This document shows positions 56,678 through 64,000 of a stretch of 64,000 nt of DNA, in pieces. The stretch comes from Neoaquamicrobium microcysteis (GTDB lineage Bacteria > Pseudomonadota > Alphaproteobacteria > Rhizobiales > Rhizobiaceae): assembly GCF_008180155.1 (NCBI RefSeq), contig NZ_VSZS01000057.1:62001-126000 (forward strand). Direction: 5' to 3'. Numbering within the stretch: position 1 is the first letter of the stretch; every line of letters starts with the position of its first letter. Made by a program: the position numbers and the translations under genes. The notes beneath the pieces were generated by a model, which searched no databases, was not told the origin of the DNA, and was given only the letters and a program-made list of their open reading frames with translations.

Positions 56678-57295
56678 ATGCCTGACGTGTCGTCCTCCCA
56701 CCTGCGCATGCCCTATGTCGAAAAGCGCATGCAGGTCGGCCTGTTCGGCGGTTCGTTCAATCCGCCGCACGCAGGCCACGCTCTTGTGGCCGAGATCGCG
56801 CTTCGCACGCTTGCGCTCGACCAGCTCTGGTGGATCGTCACCCCCGCGAACCCGCTGAAGGCCGGTCGCCAGATCGCGCCTCTTGCCGAACGCATCGCGG
56901 GGTCCGAAGCCATGGCGGGCGATCCGCGCATCAAGGTCACGGCGTTCGAGGCGGCGTTCAACGTGCGCTATACGGCCGACACCCTGGCGCTGGTGCGCGC
57001 CCGCAATCCGGGCGTCGATTTCGTCTGGATCATGGGCGCCGACAACCTTGCCGACTTCCATCGCTGGCAGCGCTGGCGCGAGATCATGCTTACGATGCCC
57101 ATAGCGGTGATCGACCGCCCTGGCTCGACGCTCTCCTTCGTCTCCTCGGTCATGGCGCGGACGTTCGACAATGCCCGCATTCCCGAACGTGACGCGGCAA
57201 GGCTGGCGCGCATGCGGCCTCCGGCTTGGACCTTCATCCACGGCCCGCGTTCCTCGCTGTCCTCGACGGCGATCCGCGCCGCCGGCAAGGCTTGA
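56678..57295 (+). CDS. nadD: Nicotinate-nucleotide adenylyltransferase
   Basis: Makes deamido-NAD from nicotinate mononucleotide and ATP. The 205-residue protein has the nucleotidyltransferase motif VGLFGGSFNPPHAGHAL, WWIVTPANPLK, IWIMGADN-like VWIMGADNLADFHRWQ, and the C-terminal SSLSSTAIRAAGK. The first 20 residues are an extension; ATG 56708 or 56729 would be shorter starts. It is 29 bases after proA. Its usual partner rsfS lies 1.4 kb away here. Confidence 0.94.
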   Translation: MPDVSSSHLRMPYVEKRMQVGLFGGSFNPPHAGHALVAEIALRTLALDQLWWIVTPANPLKAGRQIAPLAERIAGSEAMAGDPRIKVTAFEAAFNVRYTADTLALVRARNPGVDFVWIMGADNLADFHRWQRWREIMLTMPIAVIDRPGSTLSFVSSVMARTFDNARIPERDAARLARMRPPAWTFIHGPRSSLSSTAIRAAGKA

Positions 57296-57379
57296 TCCAC
57301 AGCAGGCAATGTCTCGTGCCACGCAGGCCGTGTCGCTTTTGACGCGGCGGCGGCGCAATGCGCAGAGCAGATTTCGGCG

Positions 57380-58672
57380 ATGGACCGGAGCGTCGATCAA
57401 GCCAACCTCGAAGCACAGCCCGCGACGCTCGTCGCGGTAGCGAGCGTCATCGTCTCGATGGCGCTTGCTGCAGTCGGCAACGGGCTGATGTTCGCCTATA
57501 TTCCGGTGCGCCTCGGGCTTTCCGGCTATGAGCCGACCTGGGCCGGCCTGATCCTCACCGGGCTTTCGGCCGGCGGCATCGCTGGCTGCCTGCTGACGGG
57601 CATGCTGGTTAAACGCGTCGGCCATGCCCGCGCCTTCATGATCTTCTCCGCGCTCATCGTCCTGTCCAACGCCATCATCGGCGCGGGCGTCGATCCCGTC
57701 ACGTGGATCGGCGCCCGCGCTCTATACGGTTTCGCCATTTGCGGCATGTTCATCGTCGGGCAAAGCTGGCTCAACGACGCGGTGTCGAATGAGATACGCG
57801 GCCGCGTGATGGCGGTCTTCTACGTCAGCTACATTCTGGGGCTGGGCGCCGGATCGTGGCTCATGGGCCTGCTCGACATATCGGGCGCGGCGGCACCGCT
57901 CATCGGCATCGCCTTCACGTCCCTGTCGATCCTGCCCGTGGGCATGACCCGCCTTCCGCCCCCGCCGCCGCCCGAGGGAGCCTCGATAGCGTTCGCCCGC
58001 GCCTGGGCGATATCGCCGGTCGGCGTGGCGGGCATGCTCGCCGTCGGCGGTCTGTCTATGATGATCGCCGGCTTCGCGCCCATCCACGCAACAGCCAACG
58101 GCTACACCCAGGCGCAGGTGGCCACGCTGATGTTCGCGATGCCGCTGGGCACACTGCTCTTCCAGCTTCCTTTCGGCTGGATTTCCGACCGCACGGACCG
58201 CCGCTACGTGCTTGTCACCGCCTCGCTGCTGGTGGTTGCGGCGGGCATTGCGGCCGGCATGTTCGATGGCAGTACGCTCGCCGTGATGATCCTCATCTAC
58301 ATGGTCTGGAGCGGGGCTTCCGAATCCATCTATTCGCTGTCTTCGGCCCATGCCAACGACCGCGCCTCCAAGGACGACTTGGTGGCGCTGTCCAGCACGA
58401 TGCTGTTTGCGTGGTCGGTGTCGGGCTTCGTCGTGCCGGCGCTGGGCACCGCACTGACGGCCGCCTACGGTACGCAGGCCTTCATGTCCGTCGCCATAGT
58501 CATCGCTGTGATCTTCTGCGCTTTCGTGCTGTTGCGCATCGTGCGCAACCCTGCCGTGCCGGCGGAGGAGACGGGCAGCTTCGCCCCCATGACCGCGCAG
58601 GCGCCCCTGCCGGTGGAGCTCGCCTTCGGCTCCGATCAGCCGGAAGACGCGGGGCAGGACATCACAAAGTAG
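57380..58672 (+). CDS. MFS transporter between nadD and rsfS
   Basis: A 430-residue, 12-helix permease. It resembles the YcaD group, with LMFAYIPVRLGLSGYEPTWA, GCLLTGMLVKRVGHARAFM, FGWISDRTDRRYVLV, and the helix 4-5 segment GRVMAVFYVSYILGLGAGSW. The C-terminal 40 residues are polar. It sits between nadD and rsfS, which are adjacent in most bacteria. Its GC content appears normal. Substrate unknown. Confidence 0.85.
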   Translation: MDRSVDQANLEAQPATLVAVASVIVSMALAAVGNGLMFAYIPVRLGLSGYEPTWAGLILTGLSAGGIAGCLLTGMLVKRVGHARAFMIFSALIVLSNAIIGAGVDPVTWIGARALYGFAICGMFIVGQSWLNDAVSNEIRGRVMAVFYVSYILGLGAGSWLMGLLDISGAAAPLIGIAFTSLSILPVGMTRLPPPPPPEGASIAFARAWAISPVGVAGMLAVGGLSMMIAGFAPIHATANGYTQAQVATLMFAMPLGTLLFQLPFGWISDRTDRRYVLVTASLLVVAAGIAAGMFDGSTLAVMILIYMVWSGASESIYSLSSAHANDRASKDDLVALSSTMLFAWSVSGFVVPALGTALTAAYGTQAFMSVAIVIAVIFCAFVLLRIVRNPAVPAEETGSFAPMTAQAPLPVELAFGSDQPEDAGQDITK

Positions 58673-58716
58673 CGGATGTCTTGAATCTGTAGCTCGACTC
58701 TGCCTATCTAGAGGGT

Positions 58717-58740
58717 GCCGACTGCAACGGTTGCATCGGC
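58717..58740 (+). promoter_or_regulatory. Hairpin in the rsfS leader
   Basis: GCCGA-TGCAA pairs with TTGCA-TCGGC around a CGG loop, with one bulged C (58722). A T-rich stretch (CTTGTTCTTGT) follows, so it may act as a terminator for the MFS gene or structure the rsfS leader. A TTG at 58731 lies in the stem and is therefore a poor start codon. Confidence 0.4.
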
Positions 58741-58769
58741 GAGCTTGTTCTTGTCGGAAAGGAAAGACA

Positions 58770-59180
58770 CTGAGAACAGCATTGCGGAAGAAGGCGGATC
58801 TCCAGCCTTCGCCGGCCGGGGTCATCGGCGCTGCCGAAGTTTCCCGCGCCCTCGAAACTGTCCTTGCCAGTCTGGACGACTCCAAGGCCGAAAACATCGT
58901 ATCCATCGACATACAGGGCAAGTCCAGCCTCGGCGACTACATGGTCGTCGCGTCCGGGCGCTCGCAACGTCATGTCGCGGCGGTTGCCGACCATCTCATC
59001 AAGGCGCTCAAGGATGCCGGTTTCGGCTTTCCGCGGGTCGAGGGGCTGGCCAATGCCGACTGGGTTCTGATCGATTCCGGCGACATCATCGTCCACGTGT
59101 TCCGTCCCGAGGTCCGGGAGTTCTACAACATCGAAAAGATGTGGCAGACACCCGACCTCGACGAGGAGACCGTCCACTAG
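58770..59180 (+). CDS. rsfS: Ribosome silencing factor RsfS
   Basis: Binds L14 and blocks subunit joining when nutrients are scarce. The conserved core is VLASLDDSKAENIVSIDIQG, GDYMVVASGRSQRHVAAVADH, EGLANADWVLIDSGDIIVHVF and REFYNIEKMW. No ATG is available before the conserved core. I use CTG 58770, 4-5 bases after AAAGGAAAG; TTG 58731 lies in a hairpin and TTG 58782 is farther from the site. The start is therefore uncertain; the end is firm. It is 40 bases before rlmH. Confidence 0.88.
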   Translation: MRTALRKKADLQPSPAGVIGAAEVSRALETVLASLDDSKAENIVSIDIQGKSSLGDYMVVASGRSQRHVAAVADHLIKALKDAGFGFPRVEGLANADWVLIDSGDIIVHVFRPEVREFYNIEKMWQTPDLDEETVH

Positions 59181-59220
59181 CCTTTCGCGCTGACGGCGCG
59201 GAAGCTGCGGAAAGGCCAGG

Positions 59221-59700
59221 ATGCGTATAGGAGTCCATGCCGTGGGCCGGATGAAAGCCGGCCCCGAAAGGGAATTGGCCGACCGCTATTTCGGTCGCTT
59301 CGCCAAGACCGGTCCGGCGATAGGGCTCGAATTCTCAGGCGTTTCCGAGATCGCGGAAAGCCGCGCCAAGGGCACGGACGAGCGTCGCCGTGAAGAAGCG
59401 GCGGCGCTGGATGCCTACCGAAAGGACGCCGCGCTGTTTCTGCTGGACGAGCGCGGCGCGAACCCCACATCGGAAGACCTCGCGCGGCGCATCGGCGACC
59501 TGCGCGACGGCGGACGCAGGCAGCTGGTCTTCGCCATTGGCGGCCCCGACGGGCACGATGCGACCTCGCGCGCGGCGGCCGATCTCGTCATCTCGTTCGG
59601 CGCCCAGACATGGCCGCACCAGATGGTGCGCGTTATGCTGGCCGAACAGCTCTACCGCATATCCACCATCCTGTCGGGCCACCCCTACCATCGGTCGTGA
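59221..59700 (+). CDS. rlmH: 23S rRNA (pseudouridine-1915-N3) methyltransferase
   Basis: A SPOUT methyltransferase of 159 residues acting on the 70S ribosome. It opens RIGVHAVGRMKAGPERELADRY in parts, has FLLDERGANPTSEDLARRI, the SAM-knot segment FAIGGPDGHDATSR, MVRVMLAEQLYRISTILSG, and ends in YHRS. ATG 59221 follows AAGGCCAGG. Next to rsfS as usual. Confidence 0.95.
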   Translation: MRIGVHAVGRMKAGPERELADRYFGRFAKTGPAIGLEFSGVSEIAESRAKGTDERRREEAAALDAYRKDAALFLLDERGANPTSEDLARRIGDLRDGGRRQLVFAIGGPDGHDATSRAAADLVISFGAQTWPHQMVRVMLAEQLYRISTILSGHPYHRS

Positions 59701-59744
59701 TTGACGGCGGGGGTTGCGGGCGGCACGGTGCGCATGGTTGATGG

Positions 59745-59756
59745 TTCGTTAACGAA
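59745..59756. promoter_or_regulatory. TTCGTTAACGAA palindrome before the EnvC-like gene
   Basis: A perfect 12-bp palindrome, 38 bases upstream of the EnvC-like start and 44 after rlmH. It contains a single TTAAC half-site of the CtrA type. A promoter element or operator is possible; no second half-site is present. Confidence 0.3.
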
Positions 59757-59794
59757 GGCGCTCTAGCCTGCCGGCTTTGAATGACGCGCGAGAG

Positions 59795-61108
59795 ATGACG
59801 CACAGCACCCGACATATCCTTCTCGCAGCCACGCTGATCCTCGGCATGGCCGCGGCGATGCCGTCTCGCGCGCAGGAGGCGGGCGAGCTGGAAACGCGCC
59901 GTGCCGCCAGCGTGATCGAGCACGAGCGCCTGACCCAGGCGTTGACGGTGTCGGAGGAGCGCGCGGAAGAGATCGCTGCCGAGATCGCAACGATCCGCAA
60001 GGACAACGCCACCCTCTCCGCCGCGCTGGTGCAGGCCGCCAAGACCGAGCGCAAGCTCAGCCAGGACGTCGCCGACATCGCGGCGCGTCTTGATGCCCTG
60101 CGGCTTCAGGAAGGCGGCTTGCGCGAATCGCTGGCCGAGCGGCGCGGCGTGCTGGCCGAGGTGTTGGGCGCGCTTCAACGCATGGGGCTGAATCCGCCGC
60201 CCGCCATTCTGGTGCGGCCGGAGGATGCCCTGTCGTCGGTGCGAAGCTCGATCCTGCTTGCAGCCGTCGTGCCCGAACTGCGCGGCGAGACCGAGGTTCT
60301 GATCGGCGACCTCAGGGAACTGTCGCGCATCGTTGCCACCATCGAAAGCGAGCGTTCCCGCCTGCTAGCCACCGTTCAGCAGCAGGCGTCCGAGCAGCGC
60401 CGCCTATCACTTCTTCTTGAAGAAAAGCGCCTGCTGCAGGCAAAATCCGAACGGCTACTGACCGAGGAAAGGCAGCGCGCGACCGAACTCGCGGCCGACG
60501 CTACCTCGCTGCGCGAACTGATCGACGCACTGGAAGGCGAGATCGAGATCGCGGCCCGCACCGCGGATGAACAGGCCAGAATGGCCTCGCTCGGCGACGA
60601 TTCACCCCAGACTCCCCCCGCCGCCGCTGCCTTGCAGCGTTTCGAGGCGCCCAACGTGCCGTTTGCCGACATGAAGGGCCGGGTCGGCCTTCCCGTCGCG
60701 GGCAGCGTGGCAAGGCGTTTCGGCCAGGACGACGATAGCGGCGGCGTGATGCAGGGCGACATGCTTGCGACACATTCGGCCGCAATCGTAACCGCACCCG
60801 TGGACGGCTCGATCCTCTATGCAGGACCGTTCCGCTCCTACGGCCAACTCTTGATCCTCAATGCAGGTGACGGTTATCATATCGTTCTGGCGGGAATGGG
60901 TCGAATCAGCGTTTCACCGGGCCAGTCCGTTCTCGCGGGAGAGCCGGTGGGCCTGATGGGTGAAACGAGAGTTGCAAGTGCCGTAGCCTTTGGCGAGGCG
61001 AGCATCGGCCCGGAACTCTACGTGGAGTTCCGCAAGGAAGGGAAACCCGTCGATCCGGCCCCATGGTGGACGGAGCGCAATTCTGGAAGGACAGGGAATG
61101 ATACGTAA
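59795..61108 (+). CDS. EnvC-like murein hydrolase activator (degenerate LytM)
   Basis: Periplasmic protein of 437 residues. Signal peptide MTHSTRHILLAATLILGMAA ending around SRAQ, then two coiled-coil stretches (about 35-115 and 195-265), then a LytM/M23 domain (about 305-437). The active-site metal ligands are absent: where catalytic members have the first HxG it reads GVMQGDMLA, and the final LHxEx is LYVEFRKEGKP. This is the layout of EnvC-type activators, which switch on amidases in division. Start ATG 59795 (TTG 59777 is in frame upstream). It overlaps ctpA by 11 bases. Confidence 0.88.
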   Translation: MTHSTRHILLAATLILGMAAAMPSRAQEAGELETRRAASVIEHERLTQALTVSEERAEEIAAEIATIRKDNATLSAALVQAAKTERKLSQDVADIAARLDALRLQEGGLRESLAERRGVLAEVLGALQRMGLNPPPAILVRPEDALSSVRSSILLAAVVPELRGETEVLIGDLRELSRIVATIESERSRLLATVQQQASEQRRLSLLLEEKRLLQAKSERLLTEERQRATELAADATSLRELIDALEGEIEIAARTADEQARMASLGDDSPQTPPAAAALQRFEAPNVPFADMKGRVGLPVAGSVARRFGQDDDSGGVMQGDMLATHSAAIVTAPVDGSILYAGPFRSYGQLLILNAGDGYHIVLAGMGRISVSPGQSVLAGEPVGLMGETRVASAVAFGEASIGPELYVEFRKEGKPVDPAPWWTERNSGRTGNDT

Positions 61109-62423
61109 GTTGTCGCTTCTGTTTGCCGGCGCGCTGATGGGCGCGTCCGCCATGAGCCTTGTCTACGGCGCTGGCGGTGGGACGGCGAATGCGGCCGGAT
61201 CGGAAACCTATCGGCAGCTCGCCATCTTCGGCGACATCTTCGAACGCGTGCGCGCCCAGTATGTGACGCCGCCGGAGGAGAAGAAGCTGGTCGAGAGCGC
61301 GATCAACGGCATGCTCACCTCGCTTGACCCCCACTCTTCGTATCTCAACCCGGAAGCGGCCCAGGACATGCGCGTGCAGACGCGCGGCGAGTTCGGCGGT
61401 CTGGGCATCGAGGTTTCGATGGAGAACGAGCTGGTCAAGGTCATCGCGCCGATCGAAGGCACGCCTGCCGAGCGCGCCGGCGTGTTGGCAGGCGACCTGA
61501 TCTCGGCCATCGACGGCGACGAGGTGCGCGGCATGACGTTGAGCGACGCGGTCGACAAGATGCGCGGCGCAGTCAACACGCCCATCGAGCTGACCATCCT
61601 GCGCGAGGGCGCTGCAGAGCCGCTGAAGATCTCCATCGTTCGCGACATCATCAAGGTGCGCGCCGTGCGCCACCGCGTCGAGGAGGATGTCGGCTACCTG
61701 AAGATCAACTCGTTCACCGAGAAGACCTTCGACGACCTTCAGGCCGCGATCGACGACATCAAAAAGCAGGTGCCCGACGATCAGCTCAAGGGCTACGTGC
61801 TCGACCTTCGCCTCAATCCCGGCGGTCTGCTCGACCAGGCGGTGAGCGTGACGGACACCTTCCTCGACCGCGGCGAGATCGTCTCGACGCGGGGCCGCGA
61901 CCCGAAGAACATCACACGCTTCGATTCGCGCGCCGGCGACATGATCGACGGCAAGCCGCTGGTGGTGCTCATCAATGGCGGTTCCGCCAGCGCATCGGAG
62001 ATCGTTGCCGGAGCGCTGCAGGATCATCGCCGCGCCACCGTCGTCGGCACGCAGTCCTTCGGCAAGGGCTCGGTACAGACGATCATCCCGCTGGCCGAGA
62101 ACGGTGCGCTGCGGCTGACCACGGCGCTCTACTACACGCCGGCAGGAACCTCGATCCAGGGTAAGGGCATCACGCCCGACATCAAGGTCGACCAGCCGCT
62201 GCCGGATGAGCTTCTTGGACGTGATGTCTCGCGCGGCGAGTCCGACCTGCGCGGCCACATCAGGGGTACCGAGGAAGACGAAAACGGCTCGGGCTCGGTC
62301 GCTTATGTGCCGCCGGAGCAGAAGGACGACGTGCAGCTCAACTACGCATACGATCTTCTGCGCGGGACCGAGACGCATGCCGCGTTCCCGCCCGACCCCG
62401 ACAAGGCGGTCATGAACCAGTGA
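61098..62423 (+). CDS. ctpA: Carboxy-terminal processing protease CtpA (S41)
   Basis: Periplasmic serine protease of 441 residues. Signal peptide or anchor at 1-30, tail-specific protease domain with TSLDPHSSYLNPEAAQDM, a PDZ domain (about 95-170: ELVKVIAPIEGTPAERAGVL), and the catalytic Ser-Lys pair in VLINGGSASASEIVAGAL (about 296) and SFGKGSVQTIIPL (about 322). The ATG at 61098 overlaps the end of the EnvC-like gene. It may process cell-wall or envelope proteins. Followed by tandem hairpins. Confidence 0.95.
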   Translation: MIRKLSLLFAGALMGASAMSLVYGAGGGTANAAGSETYRQLAIFGDIFERVRAQYVTPPEEKKLVESAINGMLTSLDPHSSYLNPEAAQDMRVQTRGEFGGLGIEVSMENELVKVIAPIEGTPAERAGVLAGDLISAIDGDEVRGMTLSDAVDKMRGAVNTPIELTILREGAAEPLKISIVRDIIKVRAVRHRVEEDVGYLKINSFTEKTFDDLQAAIDDIKKQVPDDQLKGYVLDLRLNPGGLLDQAVSVTDTFLDRGEIVSTRGRDPKNITRFDSRAGDMIDGKPLVVLINGGSASASEIVAGALQDHRRATVVGTQSFGKGSVQTIIPLAENGALRLTTALYYTPAGTSIQGKGITPDIKVDQPLPDELLGRDVSRGESDLRGHIRGTEEDENGSGSVAYVPPEQKDDVQLNYAYDLLRGTETHAAFPPDPDKAVMNQ

Positions 62424-62431
62424 CGCGTATC

Positions 62432-62459
62432 CCGGCCCCTGCGGGGCCGGCCAGTTTTC
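62432..62459 (+). terminator. Terminator-like hairpin after ctpA
   Basis: CCGGCCCC/GGGGCCGG forms a perfect 8-bp stem with a TGC loop, followed by CCAGTTTTCT (four Ts). It is 9 bases past the ctpA stop. Probably a weak intrinsic terminator. Confidence 0.6.
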
Positions 62460-62461
62460 TG

Positions 62462-62495
62462 TCCGCGCCGGCGTTTCACCAAGCGCCGGCGCGGA
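62462..62495 (+). terminator. Second hairpin after ctpA
   Basis: A perfect 12-bp stem TCCGCGCCGGCG/CGCCGGCGCGGA with a 10-base loop lies just downstream of the first hairpin. No T-tract. It could reinforce termination or protect mRNA ends. Confidence 0.5.
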
Positions 62496-62617
62496 TTCAC
62501 GAATCGGCTGCATCGGAGCGTCGGGCCGAGAAGTGAAATCCGGGCTTCCGGAAATTGCGACGCTCATTCAGGATGCGGGCTCGTTCGCATCAAGGCGGGT
62601 CTGGGACGGGCGCACCT

Positions 62618-63778
62618 TTGGTCAAGTCTCCTCTCGACAAGGATATCGACAGGCCACTCGGCCTCGGGCGGCAAGAGGCCGGCGACGTATGGCGCTGGTC
62701 GGCGTTTGGCGCGCGCCATCTCGTCGGCGGCCTGGCAACGATCTGTATTCTTGCGCTTGCAGGCGTGATTGCCCTGAGGGAACAGCCGTTCCGGACACCG
62801 CCCCAGGTGGTGGTTTCCACGCCTGAGGCCGCGTCGGCGCAGGCGGCAGCGGAACCTGCTCCCACCTACCCGTCACGCGAAGGCGGCGGCGCTTCCATCA
62901 TCAGGGTTCCGCCTCCCGCGACGGAGGGCGGCGAGATGGTGATCCGCGACCCGTCGGCGCTGGGCCACAATCCGCTCGTCGCCCATCTGCCTGACAGGGA
63001 GCTGATTGAGGATACAGAGATCGGGCCACTGCCCGTGCGCGCCGCAGACGGCCGCAGACCTTTCGACACCTATGCGCGTCCATGGTCGGGTGCGCGCGGC
63101 GCAAGGGTGGCGGTCGTCATCGGCGGCCTCGGCGTGAGCCAGAGCGGCACGCAGGAGGCGATTGACAGGCTGCCGCCCGAGGTGACGCTGGCCTTCGCCA
63201 GCGGCGGCAACAGCCTCGACAGATGGATGCAGGCTGCCCGCCGCAAGGGCCACGAAATTGTCATGCAGGTGCCGCTCGAGCCTTTCGACTACCCCGAGGT
63301 CGATCCCGGCCGCAATACGCTGACCGTCGATGCCGACCCGGTCGAAAACCGCGACAGGCTGCACTGGGCACTCTCGCGCATCACGAACTATACGGGCGTC
63401 ATGAATTATATGGGCGGGCGTTTCGTCACCGACCAGGCGGCGATGGCGCCCTTCTTCGGCGAATTGCAGCAGCGTGGGCTGATGTATCTCGACGACGGCT
63501 CTTCGGCACGCAGCATGGCCGCCGACATGGCCCAGCGACAGCGCGTACCGTACGCGGCCGCCGACATCGCCATAGATTCCGACCGCGACCGCGGAGCGAT
63601 CCTCCAGAAGCTGGACGATGTGGAGCGCACGGCCCGCGCGCGCGGCTTTGCCGTGGCTACCGGATCGGCCTTTTCCGTCACGGTCGAAGCCGTGACCACC
63701 TGGGTCGAGGAAGCCAGACGCCGCGGCATCGAGATCGTCCCGATCTCGGCCGTCGCCAACGATCCCGAACGAAGCTGA
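62618..63778 (+). CDS. Divergent polysaccharide deacetylase family protein (YibQ-like)
   Basis: A 386-residue protein of the COG2861/DUF610 type. A membrane helix near the N-terminus ([20 protein letters not shown]) is followed by a linker rich in Ala and Pro. The NodB-like barrel spans about residues 160-380: [70 protein letters not shown] and [10 protein letters not shown]. The usual ctpA-yibQ-rppH order is kept. No ATG fits well; TTG 62618, 7 bases after GGGACGGG, leads into the conserved [15 protein letters not shown] 62555 or ATG 62573 are alternatives. Metal ligands of true deacetylases are mostly absent. Confidence 0.85.
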   Translation: MVKSPLDKDIDRPLGLGRQEAGDVWRWSAFGARHLVGGLATICILALAGVIALREQPFRTPPQVVVSTPEAASAQAAAEPAPTYPSREGGGASIIRVPPPATEGGEMVIRDPSALGHNPLVAHLPDRELIEDTEIGPLPVRAADGRRPFDTYARPWSGARGARVAVVIGGLGVSQSGTQEAIDRLPPEVTLAFASGGNSLDRWMQAARRKGHEIVMQVPLEPFDYPEVDPGRNTLTVDADPVENRDRLHWALSRITNYTGVMNYMGGRFVTDQAAMAPFFGELQQRGLMYLDDGSSARSMAADMAQRQRVPYAAADIAIDSDRDRGAILQKLDDVERTARARGFAVATGSAFSVTVEAVTTWVEEARRRGIEIVPISAVANDPERS

Positions 63779-63783
63779 GCATC

Positions 63784-64000
63784 ATGACCCGGAAGACGCC
63801 CGTCGATCCCGAAACCCTGCCCTATCGCCCCTGCGTCGGCATCATGGTGCTGAACCGCGACAATCTCGTCTGGGCCGGCCGCCGCATCGCGCTGGCAGAC
63901 AGCGAAATGGCCGGCACCGACAAATTGTGGCAGATGCCGCAGGGCGGCATCGACAAGGGCGAGGACCCCCTTCCCGCCGCGACCCGCGAGCTTTTCGAGG
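63784..64000 (+). CDS. rppH: RNA pyrophosphohydrolase RppH, truncated by window edge
   Basis: Nudix enzyme that removes pyrophosphate from mRNA 5' ends and so starts decay; called IalA in Bartonella. The visible 72 residues begin [19 protein letters not shown] and reach [35 protein letters not shown] and RELFE, the front half of the Nudix box GxxxxxExxxxxxREUxEE. ATG 63784 is 5 bases after the preceding stop. The gene continues past 64000. Confidence 0.95.
   Translation, partial: MTRKTPVDPETLPYRPCVGIMVLNRDNLVWAGRRIALADSEMAGTDKLWQMPQGGIDKGEDPLPAATRELFE

Noticed and set aside
60906-62567. A 553-codon minus-strand frame across ctpA
   Set aside because: ctpA has all catalytic motifs on the plus strand. 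The minus frame is Arg/Val/Asp-rich and unrelated to known proteins.

Overview
The window looks like the chromosome of a GC-rich alphaproteobacterium of the Hyphomicrobiales (Rhizobiales), most likely near Phyllobacteriaceae/Mesorhizobium. Supporting marks are ALA synthase HemA, a ccoNOQP/ccoGHIS cbb3 oxidase cluster with FixK/FNR boxes, an OtpR/CenR-type regulator, a Mic60-like gene between hemD and hemY, an L21 protein with a C-terminal extension, an RpiR-type iol regulator with its GGAA-N6-TTCC operator, and a palindromic intergenic element of the kind common in this order. I see no tRNA, rRNA, IS element, phage gene or CRISPR array. Coding density is high and no stretch over 300 bases lacks a gene.

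Layout. 1-7.8 kb: partial galE, a TRAP transporter operon, an Abhydrolase_9 membrane hydrolase, an MFS exporter and a GATase. 7.8-13.2 kb: leftward heme operon hemC-hemD-mic60-hemY, then terB and the GATase gene. 13.3-16.8 kb: rightward tsaD-gpsA-yciI-EVE-methyltransferase, mostly translationally coupled. 16.9-23.1 kb: envelope and cell-cycle genes (L,D-transpeptidase, otpR/cenR, a cyclic-nucleotide-binding protein, xthA, lolA, ftsK). 23.3-27.6 kb: an SsuABC/ThiXYZ-type ABC transporter whose operon also holds a nucleoside phosphorylase gene. This is the best candidate for an undescribed uptake-and-cleavage system.

27.6-46.8 kb: a microaerobic respiration and heme block, hemN-ccoNOQP and ccoGHIS-hemA. 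It is split by a complete-looking 8.5-kb inositol catabolic cluster: iolR, SDR, iolG, the iolC-DUF2090 fusion, iolD, iolE, a small membrane protein and iolB. Each cco half has its own FixK/FNR box; the one between hemN and ccoN can serve both.

47-64 kb: a housekeeping run, rplU-rpmA-GNAT, obg-proB-proA-nadD, rsfS-rlmH-envC-ctpA-yibQ-rppH. It is interrupted by an OsmC + TRAP + EEP block (48.9-53.1 kb) and an MFS gene between nadD and rsfS. The last gene, rppH, runs off the right edge.

The genes combine into a few themes: heme supply and high-affinity respiration, inositol breakdown to central metabolism, solute import by two TRAP and one ABC system, and envelope/cell-cycle/ribosome housekeeping. 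Starts were chosen from ribosome-binding sites and family alignments recalled from memory; no search was run.
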